From CAZAMT01 sp964486145 (GTDB lineage: Bacteria; Bacteroidota; Bacteroidia; Bacteroidales; JAAAOM01): a stretch of 6,846 nucleotides of DNA. Every line of letters starts with the position of its first letter. The stretch's first letter is position 1. Of this stretch, positions 1-5,668 are shown piece after piece. Below the pieces are notes generated by a model. That model searched no databases. It was not told where the DNA came from and saw nothing but the letters and a program-made list of their open reading frames with translations. The stretch is from NCBI GenBank assembly GCA_964486145.1, contig CAZAMT010000223.1, positions 1-6,846 of the forward strand. Direction: 5' to 3'. A program made the position numbers and the translations under genes.

Positions 1-208
1 TAATTACTGAGGCACACTGCGCTTTCGCATAGCTTCAGCGGAGCAAGCACGACCACAATTAAAGTAAGTGCCAAATTTATGTTATGGTAACAAATTTTAA
101 ACACATGAAACAGACCATGATTATTAAAGGTTCTTCTACAACGAACTACCGGATAAACTCAATAACTTAATTAACTCAATAACTTGGTAACTTAATTATT
201 ATAAACAC
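1..208. other. Intergenic leader upstream of siaC, with GC-rich left edge
   Basis: No convincing gene is visible. The first ~55 bases are clearly richer in G+C than the rest and could be the edge of a gene or a dispersed repeat. Two reading frames stop here and might be the tails of genes outside the window: a plus-strand frame ending with TAG at 30-32 and a minus-strand frame ending with TAA at 4-6. Neither is long enough to identify. From about 90 the sequence becomes AT-rich and repetitive. A 28-codon plus-strand frame (84-170) is too short and repeat-derived to call. No clear promoter was found for the downstream gene. Confidence 0.5.
156..197. repeat. Short AT-rich direct repeats before siaC
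   Basis: AACTCAATAACTT occurs at 156-168 and again at 173-185, a 17-bp period. The overlapping unit TAACTTAATT occurs at 163-172 and 188-197. In addition, TAAACACATGAAA is found exactly at 98-110 and at 202-214, so the sequence around the siaC start codon has an upstream copy. These are exact matches in the sequence. A regulatory role is not shown; slippage or duplication in AT-rich spacer DNA would explain them. Confidence 0.7.
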
Positions 209-589
209 ATGAAAACATTATACCTGAAAGGCACTGAAGACACGCCTGAGATTATTTTTAATACGGAAGAAGATACGTATGTAATAAGTGGCAGATCTCT
301 TCCGGAAAACGTTATAGAATTCTATAAACCAGTATTTTCATGGCTTGATGAATTTACAGAAGTGCCCAACAACGCAAACGAAAAAGCTTTTATTTTTAAA
401 CTATACTATTTTAATACTGCTTCTTCAAAAGTTATCCAGGATATAATTATGCAACTGGACAACATGTTTCATAGTGGTAAAAATATAAAGATTGTATGGT
501 ATTTTGACACCGACGATGAAGATATCATCGATACAGGAAATGAATTTAAAGAAATGGTTGCCCTTCCCTTTGAGATGTTGCCCTACTGA
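209..589 (+). CDS. siaC: SiaC family regulatory phosphoprotein (DUF1987)
   Basis: A 126-residue cytoplasmic protein with the hallmarks of the DUF1987/SiaC family: an N-terminal GTEDTPEI segment (8-15), a GRSLPENV segment (28-35), the central YFNTASSK motif (67-74) and the acidic WYFDTDDED segment (97-105). Its length is normal for the family. In Pseudomonas aeruginosa, SiaC is phosphorylated on a threonine by the kinase SiaB and dephosphorylated by the PP2C-type phosphatase SiaA; the unphosphorylated form activates the diguanylate cyclase SiaD. The equivalent acceptor here should be Thr70 of FNTASSK. No SiaA, SiaB or SiaD homologue lies in the window, so partners and output are unknown. The ATG at 209 is the natural start, as family homology begins at once. 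The stop overlaps the stop of the minus-strand ORF at 583-891 by 7 bp. Confidence 0.9.
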   Translation: MKTLYLKGTEDTPEIIFNTEEDTYVISGRSLPENVIEFYKPVFSWLDEFTEVPNNANEKAFIFKLYYFNTASSKVIQDIIMQLDNMFHSGKNIKIVWYFDTDDEDIIDTGNEFKEMVALPFEMLPY

Positions 590-891
590 TCCTCAAATTC
601 AAGAAACAGCGGGTTCACATTTGCCTGATACAATGAATTGTTAAGATACAGGTCGTAAACATAGCGGCCCTTTCTTTTATTAATTACACGTACTGCATTG
701 AAAACCATTGCTTTTTTTGATTCGTCAAAGTATTTACCACGGGCAATTCTTGCACTTGCAGTTTTGGGCCATTCGGTGGTGTCGACAAATTTTTCCATGA
801 TTTTATCAGGTAACAGGTTTTTTAATTGGTAATCAAAGATTTTAAATTTATCAATGATAAGTATAATTTCGGAAGGTGTTTTTATCAACAC
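583..891 (-). CDS. Small hypothetical protein, possibly a gene remnant
   Basis: This 102-codon frame ends with TAG at 585-583, inside the end of siaC. I do not recognise the family. The product is basic and rich in Lys, Asn, Tyr and Phe, has no signal peptide or membrane segment, and ends in an acidic LEFEDQ tail. Codon choice and amino-acid mix look like real coding DNA, and the frame fills a stretch that would otherwise be an empty 360 bp. The start is uncertain: the listed start is GTG at 891, TTG at 888 is possible, and the first ATG in frame, at 798, would leave only 71 residues. The frame stays open upstream only to 927, where a stop occurs. A 5'-truncated or decaying gene is therefore a real alternative to an intact small gene. 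Confidence 0.5.
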   Translation of the reverse strand: MLIKTPSEIILIIDKFKIFDYQLKNLLPDKIMEKFVDTTEWPKTASARIARGKYFDESKKAMVFNAVRVINKRKGRYVYDLYLNNSLYQANVNPLFLEFEDQ

Positions 892-914
892 AATGCAAAT
901 ACTTTTGTTGATAA
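882..914. promoter_or_regulatory. 9-bp perfect inverted repeat, operator-like
   Basis: TTATCAACA at 882-890 is matched exactly by its reverse complement TGTTGATAA at 906-914, with a 15-bp spacer. The centres of the arms are 24 bp apart, a little over two helical turns, so a dimeric regulator could contact both on one face. The right arm overlaps the candidate -33 element of the peptidase gene, and the left arm covers the possible GTG start of the minus-strand ORF. Each arm differs from the DnaA box TTATCCACA at one base. Function is inferred from position and symmetry only. Confidence 0.4.
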
Positions 915-935
915 CTGAGGTATTCCCTTATTTTG
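904..935 (+). promoter_or_regulatory. Candidate Bacteroidota-type promoter for the M28 peptidase
   Basis: TTTG at 904-907 is followed after 20 bp by TTATTTTG at 928-935, one base away from the TAnnTTTG -7 consensus used by the primary sigma factor of Bacteroidota. Transcription would begin near 940. This leaves a very short leader before the ATG at 950 and a more usual one before the ATG at 971. It is a pattern match only. Confidence 0.4.
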
Positions 936-949
936 CTGACAAAACCTTT

Positions 950-2227
950 ATGAAAAAAAAATTTATATCGATGAGAAGGATTGTATTTTTACTTGTTGTT
1001 ATCCTGATAAGTAGTCCGGTACATAGCCAGCATAAAGCGTATGCTTCCCGGATTGTAAAAACCCTGGCTTCGGAAGCATTTCATGGCAGGGGGTATGTGC
1101 AGAATGGATCTGATCTGGCAGCCAGTTTTATTGAGGAGGAGATGAAAGCAATGGATTTGGAAATTATTTCAAAGCCCGCCTTTCAAGTTTCTGTGAACAC
1201 GTTTCCCCGAAAAATGCAGCTTACCATTGATGGTCAAATGCTCAAGCCGGGGAAGGATTATCTGGTTGATCCGTCATCACCATCAGCAAATATTAAGACT
1301 AAAAGCATCCGGATTATCAGCAAAAATGAATTGCTAAACAAGGATTCCTTTGATGAAGTTGTCGCATCTCTGGGCAATGTCGTAGCGGTGGTGGATTTAA
1401 GATCCATTGACGAAAATACTGTCAGGGAACAACTGAATTTCTTAAAATTCAGTCAGTCAGCTTTGCATAAAGCCTTGTTGATATGTACCAATGATAAATT
1501 GACCTGGGGAGTAAGCCGGGTTCAACTGTTCCGGCCGGTTTTTACGGTAAAATCCATATTGAATGTTGCTGAAATTAAGTCTGTTGACATTGAGATAGAC
1601 GCCCTGTTTCATTCCGATTACCCGGTCAAAAATGTGATTGGAAAAATAAATGGTCATCATTCAGATTCAACCATTGTGTTCACGGCTCATTATGACCATC
1701 TCGGAATGATGGGAAACAACACGGTATTTCCAGGAGCCAATGACAATGCCAGCGGTATTGCAATGATGTTAAGTATAGCACGTCATTTTAAAAATTCTCC
1801 GGTAAAATATGACATGTTATTTGTTGCATTTGGTGCTGAAGAACTTGGCTTGCTGGGGTCTCAATATTTTGTTGAAAATTCACCCATCGACCTATCAATG
1901 GTCAAGTTTTTAATAAATTTTGATTTGGCAGGCACAGGCGGGGAAGGAATTACCGTGGTGAATGCCACCAAGAATCCCGGCCCGTTTAACCGCTTATTGT
2001 CTTTAAATGACAGCCTGCAATTATTACCAGACATAAAAAAAAGGGGTGAAGCTTGCAACAGTGATCATTGCCCGTTTGACAGGCGGAACGTACCCTGCTT
2101 CTACATTTACACCAGAGGAGGTATTCAGGCTTACCACGATGTTTTTGACAGGCACGAAACATTGCCATTAACAGAATTCGAAGATTATGCAACCCTGATG
2201 ATTGAGTTCGTGAAATCTTTTAAATAG
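950..2227 (+). CDS. Secreted M28 family zinc metallopeptidase
   Basis: A 425-residue exported aminopeptidase-type enzyme. Residues 1-26 form a signal peptide: a basic start, a hydrophobic core (11-20), then SSPVHS before Gln27. The M28 catalytic domain begins near residue 226. The expected two-zinc site is complete: His247 in HYDH, bridging Asp265 in GANDNASG, general base Glu297 with ligand Glu298, Asp325 in NFD, and His396 in YHD. An SDHCPF segment (371-376) matches the usual SDHxPF loop. Residues of about 95-225 sit where many relatives carry a protease-associated (PA) insert. Such enzymes remove N-terminal residues from peptides in the periplasm or outside the cell; the substrate is not predictable. 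The frame is open from 854, but the 32 extra residues would spoil the signal peptide. ATG at 971 is an alternative start that also gives a good signal peptide. The gene runs convergently with the sensor gene at 2390-4681. Confidence 0.93.
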   Translation: MKKKFISMRRIVFLLVVILISSPVHSQHKAYASRIVKTLASEAFHGRGYVQNGSDLAASFIEEEMKAMDLEIISKPAFQVSVNTFPRKMQLTIDGQMLKPGKDYLVDPSSPSANIKTKSIRIISKNELLNKDSFDEVVASLGNVVAVVDLRSIDENTVREQLNFLKFSQSALHKALLICTNDKLTWGVSRVQLFRPVFTVKSILNVAEIKSVDIEIDALFHSDYPVKNVIGKINGHHSDSTIVFTAHYDHLGMMGNNTVFPGANDNASGIAMMLSIARHFKNSPVKYDMLFVAFGAEELGLLGSQYFVENSPIDLSMVKFLINFDLAGTGGEGITVVNATKNPGPFNRLLSLNDSLQLLPDIKKRGEACNSDHCPFDRRNVPCFYIYTRGGIQAYHDVFDRHETLPLTEFEDYATLMIEFVKSFK

Positions 2228-2230
2228 AGT

Positions 2231-2362
2231 CTGCGCGAAAACTATAATTTCTTCGATATACTTATCAGAAAAATACTCATTTACATGAGTAAATTCCGCT
2301 TTTTCTGACTTCGCAAGGTTAAACTTGTAGTTTTCTCATCAGGCACTTTGGATTTCGCACAG
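2231..2362. repeat. Nested imperfect inverted repeat, MITE-like or bidirectional terminator
   Basis: Four pairs of arms nest around one centre. The outer pair is CTGCGCGAAA (2231-2240) with TTTCGCACAG (2353-2362), 9 of 10 paired. Next is GAAAACTATAA (2237-2247) with TTGTAGTTTTC (2325-2335), 10 of 11. Then TCAGAAAAA (2265-2273) pairs perfectly with TTTTTCTGA (2300-2308). The innermost pair, TACTCAT (2274-2280) and ATGAGTA (2285-2291), closes a 4-base loop. The outer pairs are separated by unpaired, unequal stretches. The block starts 3 bp after the peptidase stop and ends 27 bp before the sensor stop. No transposase and no clear target-site duplication are visible. A non-autonomous transposable element fits the terminal symmetry; a shared terminator for two converging transcripts fits the position. 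Confidence 0.6.
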
Positions 2363-2389
2363 GTACTAAAAGGCGCTGGCAAATTCAAA

Positions 2390-4681
2390 TCAAGTATTGC
2401 TTGTGAGATTATTCAACTGTTGGGTTAGATCGTCAATCTTTTCGCGAGCTTCAGTGAGCTGTTTTTCGCATTGATTATCAGTTATCTCAAGAGAAATTCC
2501 GAGTAAATTGGTACTGTTGGTAATATTATTGGTAAATGGAACTTTGATGGTTTTGAATATTTTTTCAATGCCATTGTTTAATTTTATTTTTTGCTCCGGC
2601 AGATCTACCTTTGTTTTTTCTGTCAGTACTTTATCGTCGGAAACATTTGCTGTATGAACCGATGATTTATCCTGTACCAGGTCTTCCTCTGTTTTACCAA
2701 TAATTTTATCTTTAGGCATTTTAAACAATGCAATTTCTTCCTTATTCACCAGGTAATAACGTTTTTTCTCATCTTTTACGAATATAGGCAATGGGATGGT
2801 GTCCAACAGGTTTTCCATCAATAGTTTTCGTTTTTCCAGTTCCCCCTGCTTTCTGGCCATTTCTTCCTGGGTAGCTTGCAGTTCTTCCATGTTTTGCCGC
2901 ATCTCCTCTTCCGTTTGTGTAATTTGCTCAGCCTGTTCCCTGGTTGTTTCCAGTAATTTTTCCGTACGTTCCTTGCTTTTTACCGCTGAAATGGTTGATG
3001 CAATGGTTTCTGAGATTTTCCGGATGAATTCAAGCTCGTAATCTTTGATTTCATGAAACGAAGCTATCTCCATAGCACCGTAGTAGTTATTATCAAGTAC
3101 AAGTGGTACGATTAGCAAAACTTTCGGATTTGCATCACCCAAACCAGAAGTGATGGTGAGATAGTCCTGTGGTATTTCAGTCCGGTAAATAATGCTTTTT
3201 TCCAATACACAAGTACCAACAAAACCTTCACCTATTTCGATGCGTTTTTCTAAAAATTTTCGACGATTATAAGCAAAAGCCGATTTTAATTCGAGGTACA
3301 CATCGTTCGGGTTATCATCGTTAATTAAGAACATGCCACCCTGATTGGCATCCAGGTATTTAACAAGATTGCTGATGATATTAAATGCAAATTCAGAAGT
3401 ATCCGAATAGTTTTGATTCAGGATATCCGCGAATTTTGCGCTACCTGAGTTGATCCAGTTTTGCTTATTTTCTATTTCTCTCTGTTTTTCCGATTCCTCT
3501 GCCGCCTGTAACAAGTTTTCCCGCATTTCAAGCAATGACTTTCCAAGTTGGTCTTTATCACTTAAGGGCTTAAAATCAGTATCATATTTTTCATTGCTGA
3601 TATCGTTCGCGAAATCTGCCGATTTTCGTAATCCCATGATAAGATTGTTCAAGGCATTTACCATGCTCACAATTTCTTTATTGCCTGTTATTTCAACCTG
3701 TTTTTCAGAAATAACCCCTTTACTAAGAATCGAGATCCGATGCACCAGCAAATTTATTGGCTTTGTGATGTCAAATAGTAAACGCAAAAGTAAAAACGTT
3801 ACCAAAAATGCAGTTAAAATGAGTAATGCCATCAGGCTAATTTTCATGTTCAGAAGCATATTACTCCTGTGTTTATCAGTCACCTGTATGATGTGATTTA
3901 AAACAGGGATTATTTCCAAAGCATTCGTATTAACCCGTTCCTGCAGCCCGTTATTACTTGCACTTATTTCCATTTGCAAATTAACCAGTTGATAAAACTG
4001 TTGAGCATAGTTATCAATCAAAGATGTAAGCTCTTCAACAAATATTGGATTTGGATTGTTTTGAAGCTCCATCATAAATGAATCATATGTATTTCTGAAG
4101 TTGTTTACATATTTAAAATCCATTCGTAGCAAGAAATCTTTTTCATGCCTTCGCATCGTCAACATGTAATTTCTAAGAATTTCGCTCTCAGCAGCCGATA
4201 AATAATCCTCTGCCTGGTGCACCGATGAACGAAATTCACCAATGATTCCAAAATCTTTAAACCCTTTTTCCCATAATTTATTTATAAGCGTATCAACAGA
4301 CAATTTATAATTTTCAATTCGTTGTGACAGGTCATAAATCGCGGTGCTGTCCAATACCAACAAATTGTCTTTTTGAAAGATGTCATTAATTTCAAGAATC
4401 ATTTGTTCGTATTCTGATCTGAAATTTTCAAGATTCTCGCTTGTATGGTTTTCGTAAAAACTTTCATCAACGATATCCTGTGTAAGTATTTGATTTTCAA
4501 AAATGATAAGGTTTTGAACCATTGATTTCATTCGCAGGGCATTTTTACTGAGATCTTCACTCTGTTTACTTCTTGACAGGAAATACATTGAAACCAACGC
4601 AATACCGGTAAATAAGATTAGAAACAAAAAGATGTATACGATGATTTTTTTGCGTATGCTTACGTTTGATCTGATGCTCAT
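2390..4681 (-). CDS. Transmembrane sensor: helical domain, HAMP, GAF, coiled coil, PAS; no output domain
   Basis: A 763-residue inner-membrane signalling protein. Membrane helices are at about 13-34 and 279-302. Between them is a mostly helical extracytoplasmic domain, and its MRRHEKDFLLR segment (176-186) recalls the helical bimodular (HBM-like) sensor domains of some chemoreceptors. A HAMP domain follows (about 301-355), then a linker to 410 and a GAF domain (about 418-562, with EIGEGFVGT at 482-490 and the VPLVLDNNYYGAMEIA core). Next come a Glu/Gln-rich coiled coil (563-622), a PAS domain (about 622-735, starting LLDTIPLPIFVKDE) and a short terminal coiled coil. No histidine kinase, GGDEF, PP2C or methyl-accepting signalling domain is present, so output must pass through a partner. 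The ATG start gives a basic N-terminus directly before the first helix. The gene is divergent from the SRPBCC gene. The ligand is unknown. Confidence 0.85.
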   Translation of the reverse strand: MSIRSNVSIRKKIIVYIFLFLILFTGIALVSMYFLSRSKQSEDLSKNALRMKSMVQNLIIFENQILTQDIVDESFYENHTSENLENFRSEYEQMILEINDIFQKDNLLVLDSTAIYDLSQRIENYKLSVDTLINKLWEKGFKDFGIIGEFRSSVHQAEDYLSAAESEILRNYMLTMRRHEKDFLLRMDFKYVNNFRNTYDSFMMELQNNPNPIFVEELTSLIDNYAQQFYQLVNLQMEISASNNGLQERVNTNALEIIPVLNHIIQVTDKHRSNMLLNMKISLMALLILTAFLVTFLLLRLLFDITKPINLLVHRISILSKGVISEKQVEITGNKEIVSMVNALNNLIMGLRKSADFANDISNEKYDTDFKPLSDKDQLGKSLLEMRENLLQAAEESEKQREIENKQNWINSGSAKFADILNQNYSDTSEFAFNIISNLVKYLDANQGGMFLINDDNPNDVYLELKSAFAYNRRKFLEKRIEIGEGFVGTCVLEKSIIYRTEIPQDYLTITSGLGDANPKVLLIVPLVLDNNYYGAMEIASFHEIKDYELEFIRKISETIASTISAVKSKERTEKLLETTREQAEQITQTEEEMRQNMEELQATQEEMARKQGELEKRKLLMENLLDTIPLPIFVKDEKKRYYLVNKEEIALFKMPKDKIIGKTEEDLVQDKSSVHTANVSDDKVLTEKTKVDLPEQKIKLNNGIEKIFKTIKVPFTNNITNSTNLLGISLEITDNQCEKQLTEAREKIDDLTQQLNNLTSNT

Positions 4682-4841
4682 ACGTTAAATAATGTTAGGT
4701 TTTAAAACTCCTCAGCTCCAATATTCTTTTGCAACATCTTTCTACGCAATTATTAACATATGGTTAAACTAAAGTGAAGGTAGTACTCATTTATTGATGC
4801 AGCTTCTTATATTACGGTATATCGCGGGGTTAAAATAAATT

Positions 4842-4869
4842 GTTTAATAATTATGAATTATATTTAAAC
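4842..4869. promoter_or_regulatory. AT-rich imperfect inverted repeat in divergent spacer
   Basis: GTTTAATAATT (4842-4852) and AATTATATTTAAAC (4856-4869) are inverted copies around ATG, one arm carrying 3 extra bases. The repeat lies in the 245-bp spacer (4682-4926) between the sensor gene and the SRPBCC gene, about 60 bp before the latter's ATG. It also includes TATATTTA (4859-4866), one base from the TAnnTTTG -7 consensus, with a TTG 16 bp upstream, which is shorter than the usual spacing. In such AT-rich DNA chance symmetry is likely. No other structure stands out in this spacer. Confidence 0.25.
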
Positions 4870-4926
4870 AAAATGTGTTGATTGAAGTTTATATTGTGCA
4901 ACAATCATAACCATCAAAGTATTAAA

Positions 4927-5418
4927 ATGGATTCGGAAAATATCAACATAAAATACCATTCAGGAATTTACACATTACTTGTAAAACAGGAGTTACCTCT
5001 GGATTTAAAGAAAGCATGGGAATTTTTTTCTACTCCTGAGAATCTTGCAAAAATAACCCCGCAGCACATGGGTTTTGTTATTACATCAAGTAATTCGGCA
5101 AAGATGTATGAAGGTCAGATCATTAGTTATCAGATTGGTTTATTTCCGGGGATTAAAAGTAAATGGATAACTGAAATAACCCACGTGAAGGATTTTAAGT
5201 ATTTTGTTGATGAACAAAGGTTTGGGCCCTATCGAATGTGGCATCATGAACATCATTTTGAAGAAACAAAAAACGGGGTGTTGATGACAGATCGGGTTTC
5301 ATATAAAATTCCCGGTTCAATTATCGGGAAGGCAGCTCACCGGATTTTTATAAAACACCAACTTGGAAAAATATTTTCATATAGATATAAAATGTTAGGT
5401 CAATTATTTATAAACCAA
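4927..5418 (+). CDS. SRPBCC family (COG4276-like) ligand-binding protein
   Basis: A 164-residue cytoplasmic protein of the SRPBCC (START/Bet v 1-like) fold, whose members hold hydrophobic ligands in a deep pocket. The family pattern is clear: an early beta strand and helix with AWEFFSTPENLAKITP (30-45), a central FVDEQRFGPYRMWHHEHHF block (93-111), the GVLMTDRVSYKIPG strand (117-130), and a long C-terminal helix to the end. Length is typical. No signal peptide or membrane helix is visible, and the ligand is unknown. ATG at 4927 is preferred. An in-frame TTG at 4882 would add 15 residues (a Cys/Asn/His-rich stretch) that are not typical of the family. The TAA stop follows at 5419-5421 and the next gene starts 11 bp later, so the two are probably co-transcribed. 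Confidence 0.85.
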
Positions 5419-5432
5419 TAAATTGTAAAATC

Positions 5433-5615
5433 ATGATTAAATTATTTGGAAAGAGATCAGAAACAGAGAAACTTCAGAAAAAGTACCAGAAACTGATGAA
5501 AGAAGCATTTGAATTATCAAAGGTAAACCGGAAAGCATCTGACCAAAAGTATGCGGAGGCTGATAAACTGATGGATAAGATTTCAGCCATTGGAGCGCAA
5601 ATGGTGGAAGAATAA
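5433..5615 (+). CDS. Lacal_2735 family small protein
   Basis: A 60-residue, highly charged, probably all-helical protein. The pattern of a short hydrophobic start (MIKLFGKRSE), a Lys-rich first helix (KLQKKYQKLMKEAFELS) and a second helix after NRKASDQKYAEAD matches the Lacal_2735 family, a group of small Bacteroidota proteins without known function. Length fits the family. There is no signal peptide or obvious catalytic residue; the two helices could form a hairpin or an oligomeric coiled coil. It lies 11 bp after the SRPBCC gene and 53 bp before the aldo/keto reductase ATG, which suggests an operon with the former. The recognition comes from memory of the conserved NRKASDxKYAEA motif and was not searched. 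Confidence 0.8.
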   Translation: MIKLFGKRSETEKLQKKYQKLMKEAFELSKVNRKASDQKYAEADKLMDKISAIGAQMVEE

Positions 5616-5625
5616 CATCGGGAAA

Positions 5626-5654
5626 TTGAACTGTGTTGTTTATTTATTGTTTTG
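5626..5654 (+). promoter_or_regulatory. Candidate promoter before the aldo/keto reductase gene
   Basis: TTG at 5626-5628, an 18-bp gap, and TTGTTTTG at 5647-5654 resemble the Bacteroidota -33/-7 pair, with one mismatch in the -7 element. Transcription would start only about 8-10 bp before the ATG at 5669, so it would yield a nearly leaderless mRNA. The gene could equally be read through from the two genes upstream. Confidence 0.25.
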
Positions 5655-5668
5655 CAAATAAAAATACC

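Noticed and set aside
84..170. 28-codon plus-strand frame upstream of siaC
   Set aside because: Too short, made largely of the local direct repeats, and ending inside them; no family resemblance or promoter supports it.
882..914. Replication origin or DnaA-box cluster
   Set aside because: Only two near-matches, each with a mismatch, and no dnaA, dnaN or other origin-linked gene; an operator-type site is a simpler reading.
854..949. N-terminal extension of the M28 peptidase from the in-frame ATG at 854
   Set aside because: It would overlap the minus-strand ORF and the candidate promoter and would bury the signal peptide 32 residues inside the protein.
1457..2192. Three minus-strand frames of 65-68 codons within the peptidase gene
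   Set aside because: All are antisense to well-conserved M28 sequence and lack coherent domains.
2796..3041. Plus-strand open frame inside the sensor gene
   Set aside because: It is antisense to the coiled-coil region. Its Ser/Cys-rich product is the expected mirror of Glu/Lys/Gln-rich codons.
3450..3896. 148-codon plus-strand open frame inside the sensor gene
   Set aside because: Antisense shadow of the HAMP and linker region; the product is Ser/Phe/Ile-rich and the sensor frame is well supported.
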